From Bacillus massiliigorillae (lineage in GTDB: Bacteria; Bacillota; Bacilli; Bacillales; DSM-1321), in the NCBI RefSeq assembly GCF_000380245.2, contig NZ_HG428742.1:153112-188464 (forward strand): a DNA stretch of 35,353 nucleotides. Direction: 5' to 3'. The position numbers and the translations under genes were made by a program. Of this stretch, positions 1 through 8,598 are shown one piece after another (position 1 is the stretch's first letter; every line of letters begins with the position of its first letter). The notes beneath the pieces were generated by a model. That model was not told the origin of the DNA and did not search any database. It saw nothing but the letters and a program-made list of their open reading frames with translations.

Positions 1-237
1 GGTATTTGGAGATTTTTTTGGTTAACTAAACAAGAGTGAGTCTATCAATCAAGTTTTTTCTATTTCATGTAATATTTCTAAGCATTAAAGCGATTTTTTT
101 CTTAAGTAATACAAAAAAAATTTTGTGCTTTTTTAGAACCCTCGAAAAATCTTTAAAATACTTGTGTATCACACTCTTCCAAACAATTCATATCAATGAA
201 TAAATTTCTAAAAATAATAATAATTGTAAAAGTTGTG

Positions 238-266
238 TTGAAATTGTGAACGGAAGTGTATATAAT
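238..266 (+). promoter_or_regulatory. Predicted sigma-A promoter of the MFS gene
   Basis: TTGAAA at 238-243 and a perfect TATAAT at 261-266 are separated by 17 bp. Transcription would start near 273, leaving an untranslated leader of about 190 nt before the transporter gene. The leader contains an AAGGAGG at 333-339 with no start codon at usable spacing. Confidence 0.72.
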
Positions 267-271
267 CACTA

Positions 272-292
272 TTAGATAACTCAGTTACCTAA
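272..292. promoter_or_regulatory. Palindromic operator candidate at the MFS start site
   Basis: TTAGATAACT and AGTTACCTAA form 10-bp inverted arms with one mismatch around a single central base. The site begins 6 bp after the -10 box, so a bound repressor would block initiation. Size, symmetry and AT content fit a MarR- or TetR-type operator. The MarR gene at 3372-3797 is one possible binder, but its own promoter carries a different half-site. Confidence 0.45.
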
Positions 293-462
293 TATATAAC
301 TTACTTGCATTGGAAGTTAAGCGTTTTCAAACAAGGAGGAGAAATTAGTACTTACATGCATAGCCACTAAAATAAACTAGGAATCTATTGATCTATACTA
401 GCTCTCACAATGAAGTTAACTATCTTAAATATATTTTCATCAAAAGAAAGTGAGGAAGAAAA

Positions 463-1809
463 ATGAAACCGACTAATATTAACGACGTAATTTTGAATTT
501 GAAATTTAACCGTTTTCATCTTCAAATCCTACTATGTTGTATTTTTATTATCATCTGCGATGGCTATGATATGTTTGTACTCGGAGCCATTCTTCCATCT
601 CTAATGGAAGATTTGAATATTACCGCTTTACAAGGAGGAATGCTAAGTAGCTATGCCTTAATTGGTATGATGCTAGGAGCATTAATCTTTGGACCAACGG
701 CTGACAAGATCGGTCGTAAAAAAGTTATCGTAATTTGTACTATCATTTTTTCACTATTAACTTTTACTTCTGGATTTGCATCCAGCATGTTTTCTTTTGG
801 ATTTCAACGATTCTTAGCAGGTGTTGGACTTGGTGGAGTTATGCCGAATCTAATTGCGATCATTACAGAATACTCACCTAAAAAATTACGTAGTACCCTT
901 GTAGCAGTCATGTTTAGTGGACATGCAATGGGAGGTATAGTGGCAGCCGTAGGAGCTATGTACCTTTTACCAACAGAGTATAGTTGGAGAGCTGTTCTGT
1001 GGCTAGGCTTAATCCCATTAATCTTAATGCCTATTCTTTATAAATTACTACCTGAATCTCTAGCTTTTTATGTACTAAAAGGGCAAAAAAATAAATTGGT
1101 TTCTGTTTTAAATAAACTTGATAAGAGTAGGGTATATGACACTAACCAAGAATACGTACTCGGTGAGGAAGATAAAAAATCAGAAGATTACAATAAATCA
1201 CCCATTAAAAAACTATTCTTAAACAAACGTGGTTTGAGCACTTTCATGTTTTGGATTGCATACTTCATGTGTCTATTAGTTATGTACGGCTTAAGTACAT
1301 GGCTTCCGAAAATTATGGGCAATGCAGGATACGAAATGGGTTCAAGCTTAGCTTTCCTTATCGTCTTAAATGTGGGAGCTGTTATTGGTGCAATTGGTGG
1401 TGGACAACTGGCAGATAAACTAGGATCTAGAAAAGTATTAGTTGTCTTTTTCATCATTGCATTTATCTCACTGATTTCTTTAAGCTTTAAACCAAATATG
1501 GTTCTTCTTTATATATTAATCGCTTTAGCTGGAGGTACAACAACAGGCACTCAAATTGTTATGAATGCTTATGTTTCTCAATACTACCCAACAGAAATCC
1601 GTTCAACAGGGGTTGGCTGGGCTTTAGGAATTGGTAGAATAGGTGGTATTATCGGGCCAACTTTAGGTGGAATGCTATTAAACGCTCAACTTTCCTTACA
1701 AATTAACTTTATAGCGTTCGCCATTCCATGCATCATTGCAGGGCTGGCTATCTGGTTTGTTCAAGATAAATTTAGTCAACTCACAATAGAAAAAAATCAA
1801 GTAGCATAA
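463..1809 (+). CDS. MFS transporter, aromatic acid:H+ symporter-like
   Basis: A 448-residue major facilitator protein with about twelve hydrophobic segments in two halves and a central hydrophilic loop (residues about 205-250). The N-terminal DGYDMFVLGAILPSL is the acidic first-helix signature of the aromatic acid/H+ symporter group (PcaK, BenK, MhbT types). The loop between helices 2 and 3 has the MFS motif GPTADKIGRKK, repeated in weaker form as GQLADKLGSRK in the second half. These features point to proton-coupled uptake of a small carboxylate, but the substrate cannot be read from sequence. GAGGAAG lies 5-10 nt before the ATG. The gene is monocistronic, with a sigma-A promoter and palindromic operator upstream and a terminator downstream. 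The closeness of two SDR enzymes and a MarR regulator hints at a shared catabolic role, which is inference only. Confidence 0.85.
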   Translation: MKPTNINDVILNLKFNRFHLQILLCCIFIIICDGYDMFVLGAILPSLMEDLNITALQGGMLSSYALIGMMLGALIFGPTADKIGRKKVIVICTIIFSLLTFTSGFASSMFSFGFQRFLAGVGLGGVMPNLIAIITEYSPKKLRSTLVAVMFSGHAMGGIVAAVGAMYLLPTEYSWRAVLWLGLIPLILMPILYKLLPESLAFYVLKGQKNKLVSVLNKLDKSRVYDTNQEYVLGEEDKKSEDYNKSPIKKLFLNKRGLSTFMFWIAYFMCLLVMYGLSTWLPKIMGNAGYEMGSSLAFLIVLNVGAVIGAIGGGQLADKLGSRKVLVVFFIIAFISLISLSFKPNMVLLYILIALAGGTTTGTQIVMNAYVSQYYPTEIRSTGVGWALGIGRIGGIIGPTLGGMLLNAQLSLQINFIAFAIPCIIAGLAIWFVQDKFSQLTIEKNQVA

Positions 1810-1833
1810 GTCATATACTATCTAACAAAAACA

Positions 1834-1868
1834 AGAGACGAATTCTATTTTTAAACGGATTCGTCTCT
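1834..1868. terminator. Terminator shared by convergent genes
   Basis: AGAGACGAAT and ATTCGTCTCT form perfect 10-bp arms between the MFS gene and the convergent VTT gene. T-rich sequence follows on the + strand and A-rich sequence precedes it, so it can act in both directions. Confidence 0.8.
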
Positions 1869-1886
1869 CTATTATTTCTTTAATCT

Positions 1887-2426
1887 TTATTTTTTCTTTC
1901 TAAAAAACAAGACCACTATTACAAGAATCGCTACTACCGCTAAGCCTATTTGTATTTGCCATTGCAACTTCAACACATGCATCACTGCGTACGCCTCAAT
2001 GAAAAGTGCAGGTACTTTACCAAGCGTACTTGCAATTGAATAATTTAAAAGACTTATTTTGCTTCCTGCACCAGCTAATGTTACAAGCCCAGAAGGTACA
2101 AATGGAAACAAACGAAGAGCAAGTATTAGCATAAACCCTTCAAAACCTTTAGCAGACTTAAGTCTAATAATCGCTTTATTAGTGCTATGAATATTAACTT
2201 TATGAATACCCTTTCGATAAATAAAAAAACTAATAATAGCTCCTAGTGCTTCACCCACTAGAGAAACAAATATACCTTCAGCAAAACCGAAAAAAGTAAT
2301 ATTTGCTGCTGTTACAAACACACTTGGTAATACTCCAGCTATACTTACAATAACACTTATAAAAATACTTATACAGAGCGCAAAATCTTTATAATTCGCA
2401 AATAAATCCAAAACAAACTGTTCCAT
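1887..2426 (-). CDS. TVP38/TMEM64 (VTT domain) membrane protein
   Basis: A 179-residue integral membrane protein. The segment FGFAEGIFVSLVGEALGAIISFFIYRKG is the conserved core of the VTT/SNARE-associated (DedA-related) superfamily, and ALRLFPFVPSGLVTLAGAGSKI matches the second re-entrant-type hairpin with its arginine and proline. A hydrophobic C-terminal helix ends in FFRKKK. The length is slightly short for the family. VTT proteins are linked to lipid scrambling or flippase activity; a specific substrate is not inferable here. The ribosome binding site (AGGCGG) is modest. No partner gene shares its transcript, because it is convergent with the MFS gene and the upstream SDR operon ends in a strong terminator. 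Confidence 0.85.
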   Translation of the reverse strand: MEQFVLDLFANYKDFALCISIFISVIVSIAGVLPSVFVTAANITFFGFAEGIFVSLVGEALGAIISFFIYRKGIHKVNIHSTNKAIIRLKSAKGFEGFMLILALRLFPFVPSGLVTLAGAGSKISLLNYSIASTLGKVPALFIEAYAVMHVLKLQWQIQIGLAVVAILVIVVLFFRKKK

Positions 2427-2489
2427 TATGACCGCCTAAATAATCAACTTCTTTGTTAAAGTATATACATATTTTCTTAAGAAAACATT

Positions 2490-2527
2490 AAAGCCCTGCA
2501 TCGAAAGTGTTTTCGATGCAGGGCTTT
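2490..2527 (-). terminator. Terminator of the SDR-MarR-SDR operon
   Basis: Perfect 17-bp arms (AAAGCCCTGCATCGAAA and its complement) enclose a 4-nt loop just downstream of the SDR stop codon. Confidence 0.85.
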
Positions 2528-2541
2528 ATCTATACGAGGAC

Positions 2542-3345
2542 TTATTTACTTTGCGCCATTAAAGCTTGAAAATCAGCAATACTTGGATTCGCCATGTAAT
2601 GTCCACCTTCAACTTCAATTGTTTGACCAGTGATAAATTTCGATTCATCAGAGGCAAGGAATAATACAGTATTACCAATATCCTCTGCTTCACCATGATA
2701 AGGAAGAGCATTATATTTTTCAAATATCGCTAATAGTGCAGGCGGCATATTACCCTTAGCAGCAGGTGTTAAAATTAACCCAGGAGCTACAGCATTACAA
2801 CGAATTTTGTCTTTACCATATTGAGCTGCAATGTATCTTGTTAAGTTGACAACTGCTGCTTTTGAAGCACCATAAGCAGAGCGTACTGAATCCCCTGCAA
2901 ATGCAGCCATTGAAGCCGTGTTAATAATTGAACCGCCACCAGCTTTAATCATGTGTGGAATAGCAAATCTACTTCCAAGTAACACGCTTTTAGCATTAAC
3001 ATTCATAAGACGATCCCATTCATCTAAATCAATATTCACAACATCAAGGTCTTTATGCAGATTTGTAAGTCCAACATTGTTATAAAGAATTGTAATAGTT
3101 CCATATTCAGAAACAGTAAACTCAACCGCCTCTTTAATAGACTCTTCCTTAGAAGCGTCTAAAAATACCCCAACAGCTTCCCCACCTAGTGCCTTAATGT
3201 TTTCAGCCTCTGCTTTTGCACCTTCCACATTATAATCAGCTAGGACAACTTTTGCCCCTTCCTTAGCGAGCAACTGTGCAGTTGCTAATCCAATACCTGA
3301 AGCAGCTCCTGTTATTAATGCTATTTTCCCTTGTACACGTCCCAT
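2542..3345 (-). CDS. Short-chain dehydrogenase/reductase (classical SDR)
   Basis: A 267-residue classical SDR. It has the cofactor motif TGAASGIG near residue 13 and an acidic residue at the end of strand 2 (LADYN), which favours NAD over NADP. NNVG follows strand 4, then the catalytic serine in NTASMAAF and the YGASK pair (Tyr and Lys). The C-terminus ends VEGGHYMANPSI, and the whole resembles the glucose 1-dehydrogenase and 3-oxoacyl-ACP-reductase-like branch. The substrate is unknown. It is the third gene of an operon with another SDR and a MarR repressor (26-bp gap). The start is set by GGGGGAG eight bases before the ATG. Paired with the 3835-4590 SDR it may catalyse sequential steps, but that is inferred from linkage only. 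Confidence 0.85.
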   Translation of the reverse strand: MGRVQGKIALITGAASGIGLATAQLLAKEGAKVVLADYNVEGAKAEAENIKALGGEAVGVFLDASKEESIKEAVEFTVSEYGTITILYNNVGLTNLHKDLDVVNIDLDEWDRLMNVNAKSVLLGSRFAIPHMIKAGGGSIINTASMAAFAGDSVRSAYGASKAAVVNLTRYIAAQYGKDKIRCNAVAPGLILTPAAKGNMPPALLAIFEKYNALPYHGEAEDIGNTVLFLASDESKFITGQTIEVEGGHYMANPSIADFQALMAQSK

Positions 3346-3371
3346 ATTTACTCCCCCTGTAGATTACTCCC

Positions 3372-3797
3372 TTACTCGTCGAATTTTTTTAATAATTTCT
3401 CATGAATTAATAAAAATTGCTGAACTTCTTCTTCTGTTAAGGTTTCAAACAATTTAATACGAAGTTGTTTCCCTTTTTGATACGCTTCCGTTAAAACCGA
3501 TTCACCTACATCAGTAATTTTCAATAATACATGACGACGATCATTCTCGTTATATTGTCGAACGGCATAATTACACTTAATTAAACGGTTAGCTATATTC
3601 GTCATTGCTCCCGGAGTATAGCCGAGATTATTAGCGAGAACCGATTGCTTTTGTGGCCCCTTTAGATGCAGTTCAGACAAAACAAGAATAGGAGAAATCC
3701 CTATATTATGCTGAAACGATTTTGACCATGTCAAAATCGCCTCATTTGTAAACTGTTCAACTGTATGAATTAATTTAAATATATTATCTTTTTCCAA
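3372..3797 (-). CDS. MarR family transcriptional regulator
   Basis: A 141-residue winged-helix protein of normal MarR length. Residues about 35-100 carry the helix-turn-helix and wing: LSELHLKGPQKQSVLANNLGYTPGAMTNIANRLIK, then the wing NENDRRHVLLKITDVGESVL, which is the typical DxRRxxxxLT motif. The flanking helices form the dimer interface. There is no conserved cysteine, so an OhrR-type peroxide sensor is unlikely; ligand sensing through a phenolic or acyl compound is the usual alternative. It sits between two SDR genes in one operon (37-bp and 26-bp gaps), and the operon promoter carries tandem TTTAACRTTAAA palindromes, so autoregulation is the simplest model. Confidence 0.9.
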   Translation of the reverse strand: MEKDNIFKLIHTVEQFTNEAILTWSKSFQHNIGISPILVLSELHLKGPQKQSVLANNLGYTPGAMTNIANRLIKCNYAVRQYNENDRRHVLLKITDVGESVLTEAYQKGKQLRIKLFETLTEEEVQQFLLIHEKLLKKFDE

Positions 3798-3834
3798 AAT
3801 ATCCTCCTATAGTGATGGGATATTTCTAAATCTA

Positions 3835-4590
3835 TTAACGAAGCATAATCGCTCCACCATCAACCATAATTGTTTGACCTGTAATGTAGTCAGAATCCTC
3901 GCTACCTAAAAATACTGCTACTCGTCCAAGATCACTTTCTAACTCCCCAAGTCTTCTCATAGGAATTCTTTCTAACATTGCATTGTAATCATCTGGTGCA
4001 TGTTGAGCCCATTGTTGAATACCAGGTGAGTTTGCAATAGGAGAAATGATATTTACATTGATACCATATTGACCGAACTCTCCTGCTGCTACACGTGTAA
4101 TACCACGAATTGCTTCTTTTGCAGCAGCATAAGATGCCTGTTTTGGATTACCATTAATACCTGCACCTGATGCAAAGTTAATGATTTTACCTTTTGTTTC
4201 TTTTAAATAGGGTAAAGCTGCTTGCATGAAATAGAATGTTGGATAGAATCCTGTATTAAACGATAAATCTAGCATGTCTTGAGTTGTTTCTTCGAACGAT
4301 GCTTGTTTAGATGCATGTGCATTGTTAATTAAAATATCTAATTTTCCGAATTTAGCAACCACTTCTGCTACGATATCTTTTAATTTATCATGTTCCATTA
4401 AGTTTGCTTGAATAAAGATTGATTCTGGTGAATACGCTTGCAATTCTTTAATTGTTTGCTCACCAAGTTCTTTATTTATATCAATAATCGCTACTTTTGC
4501 GCCTTCTTTAACGTATGCTGTTGCCATACCTTTACCAATACCACCAGCTGCTCCAGTAATAATTGCTACTTTTCCCTCTAGTCTTTTCAT
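3835..4590 (-). CDS. Short-chain dehydrogenase/reductase (operon leader)
   Basis: A 251-residue SDR. Motifs seen are TGAAGGIGKG for the dinucleotide, AIIDIN at strand 2 (the Asp suggests NAD), NNAHAS after strand 4, serine in NFASGAGI and the YAAAK catalytic pair. The C-terminus DYITGQTIMVDGG is the usual SDR ending. NNAHAS replaces the common NNAG, and the substrate loop is rich in Asn and Gln (GNPKQAS), so it is a divergent member. It is the first gene after the Rex-box promoter and starts with AAGGGGG ten bases upstream. Rex control would fit an enzyme that responds to a high NADH/NAD ratio. The real substrate is unknown. Confidence 0.85.
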   Translation of the reverse strand: MKRLEGKVAIITGAAGGIGKGMATAYVKEGAKVAIIDINKELGEQTIKELQAYSPESIFIQANLMEHDKLKDIVAEVVAKFGKLDILINNAHASKQASFEETTQDMLDLSFNTGFYPTFYFMQAALPYLKETKGKIINFASGAGINGNPKQASYAAAKEAIRGITRVAAGEFGQYGINVNIISPIANSPGIQQWAQHAPDDYNAMLERIPMRRLGELESDLGRVAVFLGSEDSDYITGQTIMVDGGAIMLR

Positions 4591-4621
4591 TTAAATATCC
4601 CCCTTTACTTTACAAATTTAT

Positions 4622-4648
4622 TTTAACATTAAACTATTTAACGTTAAA
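4622..4648. promoter_or_regulatory. Tandem palindromes, probable MarR operator
   Basis: TTTAACATTAAA (4622-4633) and the perfect palindrome TTTAACGTTAAA (4637-4648) lie 15 bp apart centre to centre, between the predicted -10 box and the SDR start. The spacing places two dimers about 1.5 helical turns apart. The MarR gene in the same operon is the likely binder, by inference. Confidence 0.55.
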
Positions 4649-4683
4649 CAAATATGCTTATCATATTTTCTACACCTAAAACC

Positions 4684-4719
4684 ATTATAGTTGCGAACTT
4701 TTTGTGAAATATTTCACAT
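4684..4719 (-). promoter_or_regulatory. Promoter with Rex-box for the SDR-MarR-SDR operon
   Basis: On the - strand TATAAT lies at 4689-4684. TTGTGAAATATTTCACAT at 4702-4719 matches the Rex consensus TTGTGAA-N4-TTCACAA in all but the last base and covers the -35 region (ATATTT at 17-bp spacing, which is weak). Rex is the NADH-sensing repressor of fermentative and respiratory genes in Gram-positive bacteria. A Crp/Fnr-type site (TGTGA-N6-TCACA) is the alternative reading. Confidence 0.6.
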
Positions 4720-4730
4720 TTGTTTTTATC

Positions 4731-4758
4731 ACTAATTTAACAACAAAGTTAAATTAGT
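4731..4758. repeat. Perfect inverted repeat with TTTAAC half-sites
   Basis: Eleven-bp perfect arms (ACTAATTTAAC and its complement) around AACAAA. They share the TTTAAC/GTTAAA half-site with the 4622-4648 operators. There is no T-run, so it reads better as an upstream operator than as a terminator, although it also lies just past the end of the nuclease gene. Confidence 0.4.
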
Positions 4759-4775
4759 AACTTAATAATAAACAT

Positions 4776-6605
4776 CTACTTAATCACTTGAGATAAAAAC
4801 GCATCTAACCTACACTTTAATGCATCATACCCAAAAGGCTGCGCCTCACTATATGGATCATTTGGTTCGACCTGAAGATAAACGATTCCTTCTCCATATA
4901 CATAATCATATACAACAGGGTCCATTCCTTTTTGCTTTGGATAAATAACAATTACTTGTTTAATAGGTGTTTTAACAGGTTGCTCATTTCGCTCATATGC
5001 AAAGGAATCGAAGTACTCCAGATTTTTAAAATCTCGCAGTTGACGCTTAACGTCCGGATCAATTCCTTCATTAATTAAATACAAATGGCGACGACATTTC
5101 GACTCAATAATTATTCCCGCTTTCTCACTGTATAAGCGGCCATCAAGATGATAAATTGTTATGCGAATATCCGGTCTTCTTCCAATATGACTAAAATATC
5201 TACTATAATCTCTTTCAATAATGGCAGTTTCTACTTCACCTTCATAGACAACCTCAATGTAGTAATCACTATTTGGTTTAGCAAATCGGAGAGTCGTATT
5301 GGACGGTAATGTATTCACACTGTAAGATGAAATTCCTTTACTAGACAACCATCCTTCTTCCCATACATAGCCGTTCTCTTGCAAAATGGTAATCACTAAA
5401 CCAAGACTAAAATACTCAAATAACTGCCATGTTTTTCGAAATTGAACACCTGAAAATTTCGACATATTATCCTTTGATTCTAAATCTATTAAATCTTTAT
5501 AAAGCGCATACATACGATAATAACGCTCATCTCTTAATAATCGACTCGATACTTTCCTCGGCTTATACGGTGATATCGATTGAACCCATGATGTATTGTC
5601 GAACTTAGTAAACATATAAATATATTGTTTTAGTAATAGTTGTTGTTTTTGGCGTCGCTTATGCTTTCTTTTCAATACTTGTATATGTTCTAAAACTCGA
5701 TGTTCCTCTCGTTTTACCCGTTCTAACGTTCTTTCAAAACCAAATGGGTGATTAATTGCTTTTTGAGATTGAATTTGTGCTAACTGAACACGTTGTTGAT
5801 TCAATTCATTTGTTAATGAATCCACTTCTTCTTGAAAACGCAAAGACAGTTCACGTACAAATAGAAGCATATTCTTAACAATATAACGAATCCATTGGTT
5901 TTCTATATTGGCCGTTGATAATTGTGCATGCTTCTCATAATGTACTCTTGGCTGTGACATATCTGTATTTCTTCCACCTTTAGTAGCCTGCCAACGTAAG
6001 CTTCTATAATTCGGTTTTCTTGAATAAGATGTAACCTTATATTCTCCTACTAAGTCTGTGATTGGGTCCTTTGTAATAGATGTTAACTGCTGCTGAATAG
6101 ACTTCTTTTGTTTCAAAACAAAATAAATAATTTGTAAGATTGTTGGATTTACATTAATAGATAAGTTAGGTACGCCGAAACTTTCCTTTGTATATTCATA
6201 CGATAGACCTTTCGCCATCTTCTCCACTTGTAACCGTAAATTCGCTAATGCTTCATTAGAAAAATCCTTCGACTTCACGTTATAGTACGCTACATACTTG
6301 CTTCTATTGGCATATACCTCAAAATAGTACTGCCCAGGTACGAGCATATATTCAGATTTCGCTCCCCCCATGATGGTAACTTCCCCATCACTTTCTCTAA
6401 TATCAATTACTTTATTTTGGTCATACGTTTCGATTTTAAGAATAGCATTAGCGTCAGCAGGACTTATTAACTTTACCTGCACAACAGCATATTCATTTAC
6501 TTCAATACATGAATCTATTGCTTCCGACTTACTAATAACAGCTTCCTTCGTTACTACTTCGGCAGAATGTTGGATAATAAATTGAACCTTAGGTAGCGTA
6601 TCCAT
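4776..6605 (-). CDS. McrC-like DUF2357 protein with PD-(D/E)xK nuclease
   Basis: A 609-residue protein and the last gene of the three-gene operon. The N-terminal half is beta-rich (residues 1-120) and leads into the DUF2357-type region. Residues about 250-330 are strongly charged and helical. The C-terminal third holds a nuclease core: RRPDIRI near residue 477, then about 23 residues later IIIESKCR, giving the D...ExK triad of PD-(D/E)xK enzymes, as in McrC. The final part, VIVIYPKQKG and DYVYGEGIVYLQVEP, is the family's C-terminal strand region. In McrBC the C subunit is recruited by the B ring and cuts DNA, and the same role is inferred here. The start overlaps the ATPase gene by 17 nt, with AAGGGAG upstream. 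No methyltransferase lies nearby, which favours a modification-dependent or otherwise non-classical nuclease. Confidence 0.78.
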   Translation of the reverse strand: MDTLPKVQFIIQHSAEVVTKEAVISKSEAIDSCIEVNEYAVVQVKLISPADANAILKIETYDQNKVIDIRESDGEVTIMGGAKSEYMLVPGQYYFEVYANRSKYVAYYNVKSKDFSNEALANLRLQVEKMAKGLSYEYTKESFGVPNLSINVNPTILQIIYFVLKQKKSIQQQLTSITKDPITDLVGEYKVTSYSRKPNYRSLRWQATKGGRNTDMSQPRVHYEKHAQLSTANIENQWIRYIVKNMLLFVRELSLRFQEEVDSLTNELNQQRVQLAQIQSQKAINHPFGFERTLERVKREEHRVLEHIQVLKRKHKRRQKQQLLLKQYIYMFTKFDNTSWVQSISPYKPRKVSSRLLRDERYYRMYALYKDLIDLESKDNMSKFSGVQFRKTWQLFEYFSLGLVITILQENGYVWEEGWLSSKGISSYSVNTLPSNTTLRFAKPNSDYYIEVVYEGEVETAIIERDYSRYFSHIGRRPDIRITIYHLDGRLYSEKAGIIIESKCRRHLYLINEGIDPDVKRQLRDFKNLEYFDSFAYERNEQPVKTPIKQVIVIYPKQKGMDPVVYDYVYGEGIVYLQVEPNDPYSEAQPFGYDALKCRLDAFLSQVIK

Positions 6606-8598
6606 TAAGATTTAACTCCCTTGCCTTTCGAATTAGCTCTTTCTTCGTTTTTTCGAATGTACTAATTTTCTCTGCTGTTGAACAACTAAAGATTGCATAC
6701 AATTCTCCATCTGGCTCTATTCCTTCTATATCTACTGTTCCTATTAATGGTTCATATATTTCAATGGGGCCTCTAATTTTTGTAATAACCCTCTGCTTAA
6801 CAAATAAATCAATTGCCTTTTCTCGTTTCAATTCATATTGATGATCTATACTTTTCGGAAGATTATTCAAATACGCCCCCATTCGAATGATATTTCGAAT
6901 AGAAAATCCCTTTAAAGGGTCTACTCTCGATATCGCTTCATTAACAATATCAAAAAACTCTAGCTCATCATCCTGAAAAGCTACCCAATTGTCTCTTTGA
7001 CTTTTCCAATTCATATAGATACTTCCATACGCTTTTCCTAAACTTACACGAAATGATTCATCTTTATTTTCATTTTCTAATACTTGCTTTATTTCTTTAA
7101 ATGGCCTTTTCTCCAATACCACTACATTGGAGCGATCTAATAAGCGATCCGAAAGATCTTTTGTTGTTTCATCAGCGTTCATTGTACCAACGATAACTAA
7201 ATTGTTCTTTAGCTGAATGCTCGGCTTATACATTTCGTTATTATGACAGACAGCTTCTTTATTATATAAATGTAGAAATCTTTCTTTTTCATCTAACTCT
7301 AATAGAGACAGAAATGGAGCAAAATAATGCTCTATTTGACTCAAATTCATTTCATCCATAATCAACAAATGCACTTGTTGATCATATTTCTCCGCATGTA
7401 GCAAAAACTCCACTAATCCAGTTTCCACTGACGTATACAAGCCCGTTGCAACATTTAAATAACCTAGTACGTCACTCGGTTCCGTATATGAAGGTGATAT
7501 TGGCATTATTAACATCGTTTTACTCCGTTGACTTAAACCTAATGTTTCTCCATATAATGTAGCTAATTTTGTTTTTCCAATACCGCTTTGTCCAGACAAA
7601 ATAGTAAATGCACTGGATTTAACACTAGTATGAAAGTTAATTAAATCTTCTCTACTGTATACAAGATGACGTCGTCTCGCATTGAATTCCAATTCACGGA
7701 GAAAATTAGTTTCATATTGTTGCACCTCTTCTAATTGTTCTCCAAGCACTATATCCTTTCCTTGCTTTAAAGGCTGCTCAAATTGTGGTTCTTCACGTAA
7801 AAGCCCTAACGGCATTCCTTCAAATAGAAGCCGATCTTCTATTTGAGAAGAAAGAAATGTTTCATCTATAAATAAAACATGTTCTCGTTCTGAAGCGATG
7901 AAATTAATTTTTTCTTCTTCAGACAATGTTATTCTTCTAACCTTATCAGCTGATGAAAGAATGCGAGCATAATGATTAGTAGAAGCATCTATTTTCCATT
8001 GGTGTTCATCGATGGCACCATATATGTAATCACCGCACATCATATATTTAGGAGCTGGCATCGTATGATTGTATTGCCAAAAATCAATTGGTTCTTCTGC
8101 TACTAATTTCTGCTCTAATTCAATAGGGGAAAGAGATATCTTTGGAACAGCATGATAGGAAACACCCTCAGACCATTCTTCCTCCACAATGACATCATCG
8201 ATGTTTAAATGTAATCTCTCTTTTTGTTGAGTTAATAGAGGTTTAAATAATAATAATTTGCCCTGTAACTTTTCTCTAATATAGTTAATTTTCTCATCAA
8301 TTTTGGTAGAGAAATCATTTCTCATTTTAAAGTGTAATGGTAAATTACTTATACTCTTACTTGCCAGTCCAATATAAATAGGTGACATATTCATTTGTTC
8401 TTGCGCTTGAATCATTTCTTTTGGCTGCTGACTTAGTGGTTTAACATAAAAGATAACTTCATTCATTTGATAAGAGAAAGTGACAGGTTGATCATCATCA
8501 CCTAATCTCGGAAGTTGATCATCTTTCGTTGCTAACACACCAACAATATAATTCTCTTTAATTTGATCAATTACTTTAGGAGAAAATGATTTAATCAT
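6589..8598 (-). CDS. McrB-like AAA+ ATPase
   Basis: 669 residues from the ATG at 8598, chosen because ATGA overlaps the upstream stop codon; a start at 8643 would overlap by 49 nt. Residues 1-about 300 form an N-terminal region I do not recognise, which in McrB relatives supplies target recognition. The AAA+ core follows: Walker A GQSGIGKT near 336, Walker B LLIMDEMN near 414, and GTMNADETTKDLSDRLLDRS near 473. The last replaces the canonical McrB MNxxDRS with the longer MN-D-ETT...DR form seen in DUF2357-linked (LlaJI-like) ATPases. A helical lid with RIDPLKGFSIRNIIR-like sequence carries a sensor-2 arginine. It would form the hexameric motor that activates the nuclease at 4776-6605. Nucleotide preference (GTP or ATP) cannot be decided from sequence. 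Confidence 0.82.
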   Translation of the reverse strand: MIKSFSPKVIDQIKENYIVGVLATKDDQLPRLGDDDQPVTFSYQMNEVIFYVKPLSQQPKEMIQAQEQMNMSPIYIGLASKSISNLPLHFKMRNDFSTKIDEKINYIREKLQGKLLLFKPLLTQQKERLHLNIDDVIVEEEWSEGVSYHAVPKISLSPIELEQKLVAEEPIDFWQYNHTMPAPKYMMCGDYIYGAIDEHQWKIDASTNHYARILSSADKVRRITLSEEEKINFIASEREHVLFIDETFLSSQIEDRLLFEGMPLGLLREEPQFEQPLKQGKDIVLGEQLEEVQQYETNFLRELEFNARRRHLVYSREDLINFHTSVKSSAFTILSGQSGIGKTKLATLYGETLGLSQRSKTMLIMPISPSYTEPSDVLGYLNVATGLYTSVETGLVEFLLHAEKYDQQVHLLIMDEMNLSQIEHYFAPFLSLLELDEKERFLHLYNKEAVCHNNEMYKPSIQLKNNLVIVGTMNADETTKDLSDRLLDRSNVVVLEKRPFKEIKQVLENENKDESFRVSLGKAYGSIYMNWKSQRDNWVAFQDDELEFFDIVNEAISRVDPLKGFSIRNIIRMGAYLNNLPKSIDHQYELKREKAIDLFVKQRVITKIRGPIEIYEPLIGTVDIEGIEPDGELYAIFSCSTAEKISTFEKTKKELIRKARELNLNGYAT

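Noticed and set aside
333..369. AAGGAGG followed by ATG and four codons (M-H-S-H) in the MFS leader
   Set aside because: The spacing of about 15 nt is too long and the peptide too short; it is kept only as an orphan ribosome binding site.
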